Source: Streptomyces albipurpureus (GTDB lineage Bacteria; Actinomycetota; Actinomycetes; Streptomycetales; Streptomycetaceae). Taken from it: DNA of 64,000 nucleotides. Each line of letters starts with the position of its first letter. Positions within the stretch are counted from its first letter, which is position 1. Position numbers and translations under genes: made by a program. The notes beneath the pieces were generated by a model. The model did no database searches, was not told where the DNA came from, and saw nothing but the letters and a program-made list of their open reading frames with translations. The DNA lies in assembly GCF_023701525.1 (NCBI RefSeq), contig NZ_JAMQAW010000083.1, positions 50,267 to 114,266 on the forward strand, read 5' to 3'. Of the stretch, positions 1 to 8,492 are shown piece by piece.

Positions 1-636
1 AGGCGGCTCGGTGTGGGTGGCGGGTTCGAGGATCAGACAGGCGACCTCGTCCCGGTACCGGGTGAGCAGCGCCTCGGTGGCGGCCAGGTCACCGTAGGGG
101 AACGCCACGGTGAGCTCGGTGGTCGCCGCCGGGACACCGGCGGACATCGGCGTGGTGCCGATGAACCAGTCGTCGACGGAGTAGAACGGATGGTCGCCGC
201 AGATGGCCACCCGCAACCGCCCGGTGACGGCGCGGGCCAGGCGCACCGCGGCGGTGGTGGCGTCGGAGCCGTTCTTCGCGAACTTCACCATCTCGGCGGT
301 CGGCACGGTGGCAAGGAAGCGTTCCGCGGCCTGGACCTCCACGATCGATGGCCGGACGAAGTTGCTGCCGCGGTCGAGTTCCCGCCGCACCGCCTCGATC
401 ACGCGGGGGTGGGCGTGGCCGAGGCTGACCGACCGCAGGCCGGAGCCGTACTCGATGTAGCGGTTGCCGTCGATGTCCCACACATGGGCACCGTGACCGT
501 GGCTGATGACCGGGGCCAGGTTCTCGGGGTACTGGTCATCGCCCTTGGCGTAGGTGTGCGCGCCCCCGGGGACCATGGCGTGCAGCCGCTCGTTCGCCAG
601 CCGCGAACGGGGCAGGAGGAACTCTTCGGTGTCCAC
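1..636 (-). CDS. Class III aminotransferase (glutamate-1-semialdehyde aminomutase-like), partial
   Basis: N-terminal 212 codons of a PLP-dependent class III aminotransferase; the C-terminus lies beyond the left edge. The protein opens with an EEFLLPRSRLANERL stretch, then a GGAHTYAKGDD motif, a VWDIDGNRYIEY strand and a GHAHPRVIEAV segment, the usual N-terminal signature of glutamate-1-semialdehyde aminomutase-like enzymes; the PLP lysine is not yet reached. The start is GTG at 636 with an AGGTGAGG ribosome site just upstream. It is the last visible gene of the polysaccharide operon, 7 nt after the RmlC-like gene, so it probably transaminates a sugar or sugar-linked intermediate rather than serving haem synthesis. 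That role is inference. Confidence 0.82.
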   Translation of the reverse strand, partial: MDTEEFLLPRSRLANERLHAMVPGGAHTYAKGDDQYPENLAPVISHGHGAHVWDIDGNRYIEYGSGLRSVSLGHAHPRVIEAVRRELDRGSNFVRPSIVEVQAAERFLATVPTAEMVKFAKNGSDATTAAVRLARAVTGRLRVAICGDHPFYSVDDWFIGTTPMSAGVPAATTELTVAFPYGDLAATEALLTRYRDEVACLILEPATHTEPP

Positions 637-643
637 GCTGACC

Positions 644-1195
644 TCACCTCTCCTTTTGCTGGAGGACCTCGGCGAGGCTCGGCGCCTCCCGGTCCCGCTG
701 GGACATCGATGTGACCGGCAGCGGCCAGGGAATGGCGAGCTCCGGGTCGTCGAAGGCGATCGTCACGTCCTCGGCCGGATCGTGCGGGCGGTCGATCCGG
801 TACGAGACATCGGCGGTTTCGGTCAGCGCCTGGAAGCCGTGAGCGCACCCCGCCGGGATGTACAGGGTCGACTGGGTCTCGCCGGACAGCTCGAAGAAGG
901 CCCGGTTGCGGTAGGTCGGCGAGTCCGCCCGCAGGTCCACGACGACATCGAAGACCTCCCCGTACGAGCACCGCACCAGTTTGGCCTCGCCGGCTCCGGA
1001 ACGCAGGTGCAGCCCGCGCAGCACCCCCGCGACCGAGCGGGACACACTGGCCTGGACGAAGGCGTCCGGGTCCAGGCCCACCGAGCGGACCACGTCAGCG
1101 TCGAAGGTCCGGCAGAAGAAGCCGCGCTCGTCGGCGTACGGCGTCGGTTCGAACAGGTACGCGCCGACGATCGAGGGGATTGGGGTCGCCTTCAT
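644..1195 (-). CDS. dTDP-4-dehydrorhamnose 3,5-epimerase family protein (RmlC-like)
   Basis: 183 aa, the normal length for RmlC-type sugar epimerases. The cupin core is clear: GVLRGLHLR carries the catalytic histidine (His63), followed by KLVRCSYGEVFDVVVDLR and SPTYRNRAFFELS, and an IPAGCAHGFQAL strand. Such enzymes epimerise C3 and/or C5 of 4-keto-6-deoxy nucleotide sugars. The usual late tyrosine is present in a DVSYRID stretch. It overlaps the upstream pyruvyl transferase by 4 nt and is read in the same direction. No other rml gene (RmlA, B or D) is visible in the window, so the substrate is more likely another 4-keto sugar than the rhamnose precursor. Confidence 0.88.
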   Translation of the reverse strand: MKATPIPSIVGAYLFEPTPYADERGFFCRTFDADVVRSVGLDPDAFVQASVSRSVAGVLRGLHLRSGAGEAKLVRCSYGEVFDVVVDLRADSPTYRNRAFFELSGETQSTLYIPAGCAHGFQALTETADVSYRIDRPHDPAEDVTIAFDDPELAIPWPLPVTSMSQRDREAPSLAEVLQQKER

Positions 1196-2430
1196 GGGGC
1201 CTTCCGCAGGGCGTGGGTGGGGGTGTGGTCGGTCGCCGGGAACAGGGCCGCGGTCAAGGCGGTGAACTGGTGCGCAAGGCGCCGGGTGGCGACCGCGTTC
1301 CGCTCGGTCAGGGTCCGCCGTAGCTCCGCCGAACTCCGCTCCAGCGCCCGGAACTGCTCAAGCAGCCGGTCGGCGTCGACCTCGCGAGCCGGGTGGCAGT
1401 ACGCGGCAAGACCCATCTGGGCCATGAGCGCGTCGCTCTTTGCCGCATAGCTGAGCGCGAGTGTCGGCGTGCCGACCTTCAGCGCGCAGACCAGGTTGTG
1501 GTAGCGGGTCGCCACCACGGTGTCGGCGGCCGCCATCTCCTTCATCAGATCGGCGAGCGAGGACGTCTCGGCAGCGGTGACCAGCGGCGAGTCCACCGCC
1601 TCCAGGATCGCGGCGACCACCGACACATCGACCTCGTCGCCGGTGAGCAGCCGGACCGGCCTGCCGTCCTCGACCAGCGCACGGACGAAGCGGGTCGTCC
1701 CGTCGAGGTAGCGCCGGTAGATCTCGTCCGCCCTGGCGCGGTCGTCGTTACCGCCGTGGAAGGCCATCACCCCCACGCAGACCCGGCCCGGTGGGCCCGG
1801 GGGTGCGCTGACCTGCGGGGTGGGCAGGGCGAACGCGAGGTCCGGGTAGACCTCGTCGCGCGAGGTGTCCACACCCATCGCCCGCATGGCGTCGCGGGAC
1901 TGGGCGTCCCGGTACGACCGGTAGGTGGCCAGCCGTGCCGACCAGCTCACCAGGGCTCGGGTAGGCCGGCGGCTGATCGCGGCGGCGCCGACGCTGACCA
2001 GCGCGACCCGGGTGCCGAACAGCCGGCCGGTCGCGCTGAGCAGGAACAGCGAGTAGGGGAAGCCCCACGGACGCAGCGGCAGGGTGGCCTCCAGGACGCC
2101 CATGCCCGGCACGATCACCACATCGTGCCGGCGCACCCAGGCGGCGGTGCGGAAGACGTCGACGATTTTGCCCAGGCCCTTCCCCGCGATCGCGCCCGCA
2201 CGCGACGCGGTCCGGTACTCCCCGCGGTACCAGTGCAGCCGCGTCGCGGGGATCCGGTACCGGGTCGCGACGACCTCGGGTACGCCGCACAGCGCGTCCA
2301 CGACCGCGTCGGGGTGCTCGGCGCGTAGGTACCCGAGCACGGCCTCAAGCGACCCGTCGTTGCCGAGGTTCCCGGAGCCGAGGAGGCCGAACACCCCGAC
2401 GCGCGCCGGAGTCCCGTTGCCGGACCTCAC
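1192..2430 (-). CDS. Polysaccharide pyruvyl transferase family protein
   Basis: 412 aa. The N-terminus GVFGLLGSGNLGNDGSLEAVL is the GSxNxGD-like opening of the CsaB/WcaK pyruvyl transferase family, and a later ADTVVATRYHNLVCALKVGTP segment is the family's conserved C-terminal motif (RxH and GTP). These enzymes move a pyruvyl group from phosphoenolpyruvate to a sugar hydroxyl, giving a ketal that adds negative charge to a glycan; some members have related roles. ATG start; it overlaps the upstream glycosyltransferase by 4 nt. Its place among sugar-tailoring genes supports decoration of the exported polymer. Confidence 0.85.
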   Translation of the reverse strand: MRSGNGTPARVGVFGLLGSGNLGNDGSLEAVLGYLRAEHPDAVVDALCGVPEVVATRYRIPATRLHWYRGEYRTASRAGAIAGKGLGKIVDVFRTAAWVRRHDVVIVPGMGVLEATLPLRPWGFPYSLFLLSATGRLFGTRVALVSVGAAAISRRPTRALVSWSARLATYRSYRDAQSRDAMRAMGVDTSRDEVYPDLAFALPTPQVSAPPGPPGRVCVGVMAFHGGNDDRARADEIYRRYLDGTTRFVRALVEDGRPVRLLTGDEVDVSVVAAILEAVDSPLVTAAETSSLADLMKEMAAADTVVATRYHNLVCALKVGTPTLALSYAAKSDALMAQMGLAAYCHPAREVDADRLLEQFRALERSSAELRRTLTERNAVATRRLAHQFTALTAALFPATDHTPTHALRKAP

Positions 2431-3383
2431 GCCCGCCTCCCGTCACGGCCGGCGACGAGGGCGTCGACGGAGAAGGCGAGCCGGTCCGGGTCGACCGGGG
2501 CGCGGTCCTCGACCCGCTCGCCGGCGCCAGGCCGGACCCGGCTCGCCATCCAGGCGGCCAGATGGCGGTGGCACGCGCGCCGGTCGGCCGGCGACAACGG
2601 CGCCCGCCGGATCGTCGAGACGAAGCCCCAGACGTACTCGGCGAGCAGCCGGGGCGTCGGGTGCAGCGGGCCTGCCCGGCGCGGGTCCAGGTTGACGCAT
2701 CGGGAGCGCTTGCCCGGGTTCGCCCGCTCGGCGCGGGTGGGGTGGTCGCGGCGGAAGTACAGCAGCTCCGGCACCTGGTGGAAGGGTCCGTGCAGGGCGA
2801 TCTCGGCGACGAATGTGCGGTCCGCGTGGTGGTAGCTGTCGTGCGGCTTCACCCGGCGCAGCACATCAGCCCGCATCACCCCGTAGAAGTCGTCGCCACC
2901 GGGCTCGAACAGCAGACTGCGAAAGCGCTCCGGCGCGTGCGGCGAGTCGGTGGTGAGCCCGTACTCGTAGGGGACCTTCACCTGGCCGTCGCCGTCGATG
3001 ACCGCTTGGCCGCTGTGCGCGAGGATCATGTCAGGCTGCTCGTCCAGCGCCTCCACACAGCGCCGCAGCAGGTCCCGGGCGTAGAGGTCGTCGTGCGAGG
3101 CCCACTTGAACAGCTCGCCACGGCACTCGGTGAACACCTGGTTGTGGTTCGGCGCGGCACCGATGTTCCGGGGCAGCCGGATGTACCGGATGCGCGAGTC
3201 CCGTGCGGCGTACCGGCGGCAGATGCCCTGGGTCCCGTCGGCCGAGGCGTTGTCGGAGATGACCAGCTCGAAGTCCTCATAGGTCTGGCCGAGCAGGGCG
3301 TCCAGGGCCTCCGCGAGGTACTCCTCGCCGTTGTACACGGGCAGGCCGATGCTCAGCCGGGGAATGCGGCGAAAACCAGTCAT
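2427..3383 (-). CDS. Glycosyltransferase family 2
   Basis: 318 aa. The N-terminal domain is a GT-A fold of family 2: LSIGLPVYNGEEYLAEALD, then FELVISDNASADGT for the nucleotide-binding aspartate, and a SHDDLYARD sequence in the DxD position. A HADRTFVAEIALHGPFHQVP segment fits the acceptor side. The ATG at 3383 overlaps the stop of the flippase gene (ATGA); a longer open frame upstream of it lies inside the flippase gene in another frame and is not real coding. No membrane segment is seen, so it probably acts on the cytoplasmic face, adding one sugar to the lipid-linked repeat unit. Confidence 0.87.
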   Translation of the reverse strand: MTGFRRIPRLSIGLPVYNGEEYLAEALDALLGQTYEDFELVISDNASADGTQGICRRYAARDSRIRYIRLPRNIGAAPNHNQVFTECRGELFKWASHDDLYARDLLRRCVEALDEQPDMILAHSGQAVIDGDGQVKVPYEYGLTTDSPHAPERFRSLLFEPGGDDFYGVMRADVLRRVKPHDSYHHADRTFVAEIALHGPFHQVPELLYFRRDHPTRAERANPGKRSRCVNLDPRRAGPLHPTPRLLAEYVWGFVSTIRRAPLSPADRRACHRHLAAWMASRVRPGAGERVEDRAPVDPDRLAFSVDALVAGRDGRRA

Positions 3384-4699
3384 GACGTCCTCACTTCGCG
3401 GATGGTGTTCTGGTGGTGCTCGCGTAGGGCGGATCGCAGCTGGAGCCACCACACGGCCGAGCCGCTCAACGTCGCGGCGGCCACACCCCAGGCCGAGCCG
3501 ACCGTGCCGGCCACGGCCGCTCCGCCGAGCCCACCGCTGACATAGCAGGCGGAGGCGAACAGCTGGCAGCGCAGGCTGCGCCGGGCCGCGGCGAGTGCGC
3601 GCAGCCCGGCCGCCGCGCCGACGCCGAGGCTGGCGCCCACGACGCCGAGGGTGGCCGGCACGATGAGCTCCGAGGCGGAGTGCCAGACATCGCCGAGCAC
3701 CAGCTCGCCGACGTGGTCCGGCACCAGCAGCAGCGCCGCGCCCCAGAGCAGTGCGGCGGCGGCCTGCGCGCCGCCGAGCAGCAGGCAGAACGCGCCCAGC
3801 CGGTGCGGGGCCTGCCGCAACACCCGTGCCGCCTCCGCGACGGTGACCAGCGAGAGCCCCATCAGCACGGCGAGGAACGGGCCGAGCAGGAGCTCGGCGC
3901 CCCGGACCACTCCCACCGCGCTGACCCCGACGATCAAGCCCAGTCCGTACGCCCGCAGTTGGGCCGCGCCGCTGACGCCGACGTTCTCGACCAGATACCG
4001 GTAGCCGAGGTCCCGGTGCTCGCGGATCCACTCGCGAGCTCCGGTCAACCGGGGCCGGATACCGGACTGGAGGCAGCCGTACCCCGCGGCCACCGCGGCG
4101 GCCGCGCCCCAGGCGAACACAAAGGCGGCCACACTGCCCACGCGGGCCGCCACCAGCATGGCCGGGATGAGCGCGACGCCCCCCAGCAGGTCGTTGACGA
4201 AGGCCTTCCGCCCGGTGCCGGCGGCGAAGAACGAGAACCGCCAGGCGTCCTGGAGCAGCAGCCCCGGCAGCATGATGCCGAGGGCGGCGAACGCGGGTCC
4301 CACCCGGCCGCCGAGGCCCAGCCCGACCACCAGACACACCGAGCCGATGGCGACACCGACGCCGAGCGCGGTACCCGACGACCGGGCCGCCGCCGCGCGC
4401 CAGGACGCGACCGGCACGCCGCTGAAGCGGACCACCAGCGGGTCGGTGGCCAGCCCGCGGGAGACGCTGAGCACCACGCCGTAGGTCACCCAGGCCAGGC
4501 TGAACACGCCGAACGCGGCCAGTCCCAGCGAGCGTGCCACACAGATGCCCACCGCGAAGTTGGTCATGCTGCAGACCGCTTGGTCGGCCAGTCCCCAGGA
4601 CAGCCGGCCGACGATGGCCCGTTTGGCGGTGGGCCGGGCGGGCGCGGCCCGGGCCGCCGAGGTCGTCGCCTTCTCCCCGTCGGTGGTCATCGGCGTCAT
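3380..4699 (-). CDS. Polysaccharide flippase (Wzx/MOP-type multi-pass membrane protein)
   Basis: 439 aa and almost entirely hydrophobic after a polar N-terminus of about 35 residues. About a dozen membrane helices can be picked out (for example AVGICVARSLGLAAFGVF and GTALGVGVAIGSVCLVVGL), the pattern of Wzx-like lipid-linked oligosaccharide flippases. These move undecaprenyl-pyrophosphate-linked repeat units across the membrane. It overlaps the DUF4910 gene upstream and the GT2 gene downstream by 4 nt each. With the Wzy-like and Wzz-like genes of the same operon it completes a Wzx/Wzy-type export set. The family call rests on topology and context more than on a unique motif. Confidence 0.8.
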   Translation of the reverse strand: MTPMTTDGEKATTSAARAAPARPTAKRAIVGRLSWGLADQAVCSMTNFAVGICVARSLGLAAFGVFSLAWVTYGVVLSVSRGLATDPLVVRFSGVPVASWRAAAARSSGTALGVGVAIGSVCLVVGLGLGGRVGPAFAALGIMLPGLLLQDAWRFSFFAAGTGRKAFVNDLLGGVALIPAMLVAARVGSVAAFVFAWGAAAAVAAGYGCLQSGIRPRLTGAREWIREHRDLGYRYLVENVGVSGAAQLRAYGLGLIVGVSAVGVVRGAELLLGPFLAVLMGLSLVTVAEAARVLRQAPHRLGAFCLLLGGAQAAAALLWGAALLLVPDHVGELVLGDVWHSASELIVPATLGVVGASLGVGAAAGLRALAAARRSLRCQLFASACYVSGGLGGAAVAGTVGSAWGVAAATLSGSAVWWLQLRSALREHHQNTIREVRTS

Positions 4700-5970
4700 G
4701 CCTTGATCAGCCCGGCGGCGCCCAGGGCGTCGGCGGCGACGGCGACGGTGTCGAACGGCAGCCCGGACCGCTCGGCGACATCCAGCAGGCTGTGCTCGCC
4801 GTCGGAGAGGTTGAGCACCCAGAGCATGGCCATCTGGGCCTGCTTCGCGTCGCTGCGGCCGCCGAGCGAGTCGTACAACCCACGCCGACCCAGCTGTGGT
4901 TCGCCGTAGGGGCTGAGGTTGACGTACCGCCGGTTGCGGTCAAGCACGGCGAAGGCCTCACGGCAGACGGCGAGGGTGTCCGCCATCGCCTGAGGGGAGA
5001 CGAAGTCCAGATTGTCCGCCGAGGTGTGGTATTCGGGGTATCCGGCGTAAGGGGTCCGACTGAGCGAGCCCACGCCGAGATTGAACCCGGGCGAGCAGAA
5101 CTGCCGCTCGTCGTAGCCGTACGGAGTGAACTCGGCGACGTGGTGCGGGCGGTCGGAGGCCGCCAGCACATGCCGCATCACCCGGTCGATCTCCGCGTCG
5201 CCGCGCCTGCTCCGCTTGTACGTCAGCCGACCCGAGTCACCGGCGCAGGCCAGCACCAGGCCGTGCTTGACCTGCTCCACCCGCTCCGCGTTGCGGGCCA
5301 GCCAGGTGATCGCGCCGATGGTGCCGGGCGCGAACAGGAACCGGTAGGTGTACCAGGGCGTTCGCTCCGCCAGCGCCCGGGCCAGGAACACCGCCACCGC
5401 GATCCCGGCCAGATTGTCGTTGGCCAGCGAGGGGTGGCAGACATGGCAGGAGACGATCACCTCGTCGGCGACCTGCCCGGGGACCACGTGCTCGGCGTAG
5501 GTGAGGTGGCCATCCGCGAGGGTGGAGTCGATGCGCACCTCGTACTCGTCGTCCGGCAGCGCGTCCAAGGTCTCCTGGGCCAGGCAGAACCCCCACGCCG
5601 GCTTGTAGTAGCTGGTGCGGTACGGCACCCAGGTCGGGTGGTCCGGCAGGGTGTACAGGTGTCCACGCAGCTCGGCCAGCGGCATGGTCGCCGACACCGG
5701 CAGGCTGTAGCCGAGTACGTGCAGGCTGGACTCGGCGAAGTCGACGACCCGGTTGCCCGCGGTGTCGGCGATATACGCGTCCCGGATGTTCCACTCCTGT
5801 GGCACCGTCCAGTCGAGCACCTGGGTCCCCGTCGGCACCTCGTGCAACTGAAGCGGAATGTACTCGCCGACGATCTCCAGGGTGGCGCGCACACCGTCGC
5901 CCGTGATGCTCCGGCACAGCGGGTACAGCCGCTCCACCAGTGCGTGCATCTGCTCGCCCGCCGCGGTCAT
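4696..5970 (-). CDS. DUF4910 (aminopeptidase-like) domain protein
   Basis: 424 aa from the ATG at 5970, which overlaps the epimerase stop (ATGA); an upstream in-frame extension lies within the epimerase gene and is rejected. The sequence has a M28-peptidase-like core: SCHVCHPSLANDNLAG holds putative zinc ligands and a GTIGAITWL motif follows, with a winged-helix-like C-terminus (LLDVAERSGLPFDTV). This combination is the DUF4910 family found in many polysaccharide and sugar-modification clusters, whose reaction is not established. Neighbours are the NDP-sugar epimerase and flippase. A peptidase-like hydrolysis of an amide on a sugar or carrier is possible but unproven. Confidence 0.8.
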   Translation of the reverse strand: MTAAGEQMHALVERLYPLCRSITGDGVRATLEIVGEYIPLQLHEVPTGTQVLDWTVPQEWNIRDAYIADTAGNRVVDFAESSLHVLGYSLPVSATMPLAELRGHLYTLPDHPTWVPYRTSYYKPAWGFCLAQETLDALPDDEYEVRIDSTLADGHLTYAEHVVPGQVADEVIVSCHVCHPSLANDNLAGIAVAVFLARALAERTPWYTYRFLFAPGTIGAITWLARNAERVEQVKHGLVLACAGDSGRLTYKRSRRGDAEIDRVMRHVLAASDRPHHVAEFTPYGYDERQFCSPGFNLGVGSLSRTPYAGYPEYHTSADNLDFVSPQAMADTLAVCREAFAVLDRNRRYVNLSPYGEPQLGRRGLYDSLGGRSDAKQAQMAMLWVLNLSDGEHSLLDVAERSGLPFDTVAVAADALGAAGLIKA

Positions 5971-6992
5971 CGGCGCCACCGCAGGGTGTCGTCGACGGGG
6001 CCGGTGCCGGACGCCGCGCGCAGTACGGCCAGCCGGGTGAAGCGTCGCTCGAAGTCCTCCCGGGTCAGCCCGTGTTTCCGGTAGGCGTCGGCGAGTTCGA
6101 GCGCGCCCTGCTGCACCGTCCACTCGCAGTCGAAGCCGGGCACCGCGGCGCGGAACCGGGAGAAGTCCACCCGGTACGACCGCGGATCGGCACCGTTCTC
6201 CCCGGTGATCACCACCTTTGAGCCGGACACCGCATCGGCGACCTGCTCGGCTATCTCGGCGACCGTGACGTTGTTGACCTCGCTGCCGATGTTGAACGCC
6301 CGGTCGTGCACCGCCTCCCGCGGCGCGACCAGCGCGGCCGCGAAGGCCCGTGCGATGTCGACGGCGTGCACCAACGGGCGCCAGGGCGTGCCGTCGGAGA
6401 GCACCAACACCTCGCCGGACAGCAGCGCGTGGCCCACCAGGTTGTTCAGCACGATGTCGGCGCGCAGTCGGGGCGAGTAGCCGAAGGCGGTGGCGTTGCG
6501 CATGAACACCGGGCTGAAGTCACCGTCGGACAGCGCGTGCAGGTCGTCCTCCACCCGCACCTTGGACTCCGCGTACGGTGTCACCGGGCGCAGCGAGGCG
6601 TCCTCGGACACCAGGTCGCCACCGCCGGCGGCGCCGTAGACCGAGCAGGTCGACGCGTAGAGGAAGCGTCGCACTCCGGCGTCGCGGGCCAGCCGGGCCA
6701 GCCGCACGGACGCGTGGTGGTTGATGTCGTAGGTGAGGTCGGGCGCCAGCGCTCCCAGCGGGTCGTTGGACAGCGCGGCCAGGTGGATCACCGCGTCCAC
6801 CCCGGCCACGTGTTCGGCCGTGACGTCGCGCAGGTCCACCCGATGCCCCGGCGGGTCCGCGGGCGGCGGGCCCAGCACGCAGTCGGCGAACAGACCGGCG
6901 TCAAGGCCGACGACTTCGTGCCCGGCGGCGTTGAGTATCGGGGCCATCACGGTGCCCAAGTAGCCCTGGTGTCCGGTCAGCAAAACGCGCAA
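5967..6992 (-). CDS. NAD-dependent epimerase/dehydratase (extended SDR)
   Basis: 341 aa. Rossmann motif TGHQGYLGTV at the N-terminus, an IHLAALSNDPLG strand, and the catalytic YAESK (YxxxK) after a CSVYGAA serine-containing strand: a complete extended SDR of the nucleotide-sugar epimerase/dehydratase family. It acts in the cytoplasm on an NDP-sugar. It is 3 nt downstream of the PIG-L deacetylase gene and overlaps DUF4910 by 4 nt. Because a cytidylyltransferase and a C-methyltransferase are close, it may make or reduce a 4-keto or branched CDP-sugar; the substrate cannot be read from the sequence. Confidence 0.87.
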   Translation of the reverse strand: MRVLLTGHQGYLGTVMAPILNAAGHEVVGLDAGLFADCVLGPPPADPPGHRVDLRDVTAEHVAGVDAVIHLAALSNDPLGALAPDLTYDINHHASVRLARLARDAGVRRFLYASTCSVYGAAGGGDLVSEDASLRPVTPYAESKVRVEDDLHALSDGDFSPVFMRNATAFGYSPRLRADIVLNNLVGHALLSGEVLVLSDGTPWRPLVHAVDIARAFAAALVAPREAVHDRAFNIGSEVNNVTVAEIAEQVADAVSGSKVVITGENGADPRSYRVDFSRFRAAVPGFDCEWTVQQGALELADAYRKHGLTREDFERRFTRLAVLRAASGTGPVDDTLRWRR

Positions 6993-6995
6993 GGT

Positions 6996-7643
6996 TCATT
7001 CCCCTAGATTGAGAGTGAGTTTGGTGACGGCGAACGCCTCGGCATAGCGCGCGTGGCATTCGATGCCGCGGATTCGAGCGAGGCCGAGGAAGGCCTCCCG
7101 GTCGTACCAGGGCCGGTGCCGCTGCGAGGGGTAGTGCTCCTGCAGCAACTGCACCTTCCGCTCGGCGATCTGGGGCGACAGCGGCTGGTACGCCGACGGA
7201 CGGCCGAGATCGCCGTCCCACTTGGCGATCTCGTAGCCGAGCACGAGGTGGTCGCGGAACGCGGTGGGTATCAGCTTCGCCAGGCCGCGGTGATCCTGGT
7301 GCGCGTCGTCGGTACGCGGGGCCAGCACGAGATCGGGCTCGCTGCGTCCACGCAGCTCCTCGACCGCGGCCTTGGCCTCGGCCCAGTGTGTCGGCAGCCT
7401 GCCGTCCGGCAGTTCGAGCACCGTCAGCCGCAGTTCGGCACCCGGGCAGAAGGCGGCGAGCGCGGCCCGCTCCTCCTGCTCCCGGTCGCCGCCACCGCCG
7501 GAGAGCACCAGCGCGTCGACGCGGATGCCCGGCCGCGCGAGGCACATCGTCAGCAGGGTGCCGCCGGCGCCGATGGCGATGTCGTCGCAGTGCGCGCCGA
7601 CCGCGACGAGCCGCTCCAGGCGCCCGGTCCCGAGCCGGATCAC
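6996..7643 (-). CDS. PIG-L family deacetylase
   Basis: 215 aa from a GTG at 7643 that overlaps the stop of the cytidylyltransferase gene (GTGA); longer frames upstream belong to shadow reading. The N-terminal VAVGAHCDDIAIGAGGTL is the zinc-binding AHxDD motif of PIG-L/MshB-type N-acetylglucosamine deacetylases, and APRTDDAHQDHRGL supplies the later H-x-x-H ligands. The enzyme is expected to remove an N-acetyl group from an amino sugar. In this operon it may unmask an amine that the aminotransferase or methyltransferase branch uses, or adjust the charge of the repeat unit. Confidence 0.87.
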   Translation of the reverse strand: MIRLGTGRLERLVAVGAHCDDIAIGAGGTLLTMCLARPGIRVDALVLSGGGGDREQEERAALAAFCPGAELRLTVLELPDGRLPTHWAEAKAAVEELRGRSEPDLVLAPRTDDAHQDHRGLAKLIPTAFRDHLVLGYEIAKWDGDLGRPSAYQPLSPQIAERKVQLLQEHYPSQRHRPWYDREAFLGLARIRGIECHARYAEAFAVTKLTLNLGE

Positions 7644-8479
7644 CCGGTCCTCACCGCGGCGCCGTCCCCGCTGCCGTGCTGGTACGCCCCCGCCCCCGCG
7701 CCGTCCCGTTCCCACACGGCCCACGGGCGATCGCCCCGGGTGTAGGCGGTGTCGAGCGCGGCCCGCTCCTTCACGGTGTCGGTCGGCTTCCAGAAGCCCC
7801 GGTGCTGGTACGCCACTAACCGGCCGCGCTTGGCCAGTTGGGCGCATCCGTCGGCGACCAGGTCCCCGTTCTCGGGGATGTGGTCGAAGACCTCCTGACG
7901 GAGCACGAAGTAGCCGCCGTTCTCCCACAGCGGCAGTTCGCTCACCGCGGTGATTCCTCCTACCAGTCCGTCCTCGCCCAGCTCCACGCAGTGGAACGAG
8001 GACTGCGGCGGCACCACCGTCATCGACGCACCGGCGTCGCGCCGGGCGAACTGGTCGATCATCTGCGGCAGTGGGGCATCGGTGAGCACATCGGCGTAGT
8101 TGGCGAGGAACATCTCGTCGCCGTCCAGATGGTGCCGCACCCGGCGCAGCCGCTCCCCGATGGGTGACTCGATACCGGTCTGCACGAACGTGATCTTCCA
8201 GGAGGCGATGTCGGTGGACAGCAGCTCGGTCCGCCCGTTGCTCAGCACGAAGTCGTTGGACGTCGTCTCCTCGTAGTTGAGGAAGAAGTTCTTGATGTGG
8301 TGCGCCCCGTATCCGAGGCACAGGATGAACTCGGTGTGCCCGAAGTGCGCGTAGTAGCGCATGACATGCCAGATCAGCGGCCGCGGGCCGACCATGGCCA
8401 TCGGCTTGGGTATGTCGTCGTCGGACGCTCCGTTGCGCATGCGCAGCCCGTAACCGCCGCAGAACAGTACGACCTTCAT
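7640..8479 (-). CDS. Sugar-1-phosphate nucleotidyltransferase (glucose-1-phosphate cytidylyltransferase-like)
   Basis: 279 aa. VVLFCGGYGLRMRN followed by PKPMAMVGPRPLIWHVMRYY is the nucleotide-binding signature of RfbF-type glucose-1-phosphate cytidylyltransferases, and YADVLTDAPL lies at the metal-binding aspartate. ATG at 8479 is chosen because GAGAGG sits 6 nt upstream; an in-frame start 33 nt earlier has no such site. It would make a CDP-hexose for the next enzymes (C-methyltransferase, epimerase, deacetylase). A TTA codon lies at 7817-7819 within the conserved GRLVAYQHRGF segment, a possible bldA-dependent point. Confidence 0.86.
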   Translation of the reverse strand: MKVVLFCGGYGLRMRNGASDDDIPKPMAMVGPRPLIWHVMRYYAHFGHTEFILCLGYGAHHIKNFFLNYEETTSNDFVLSNGRTELLSTDIASWKITFVQTGIESPIGERLRRVRHHLDGDEMFLANYADVLTDAPLPQMIDQFARRDAGASMTVVPPQSSFHCVELGEDGLVGGITAVSELPLWENGGYFVLRQEVFDHIPENGDLVADGCAQLAKRGRLVAYQHRGFWKPTDTVKERAALDTAYTRGDRPWAVWERDGAGAGAYQHGSGDGAAVRTG

Positions 8480-8492
8480 GCTGTGACCTCTC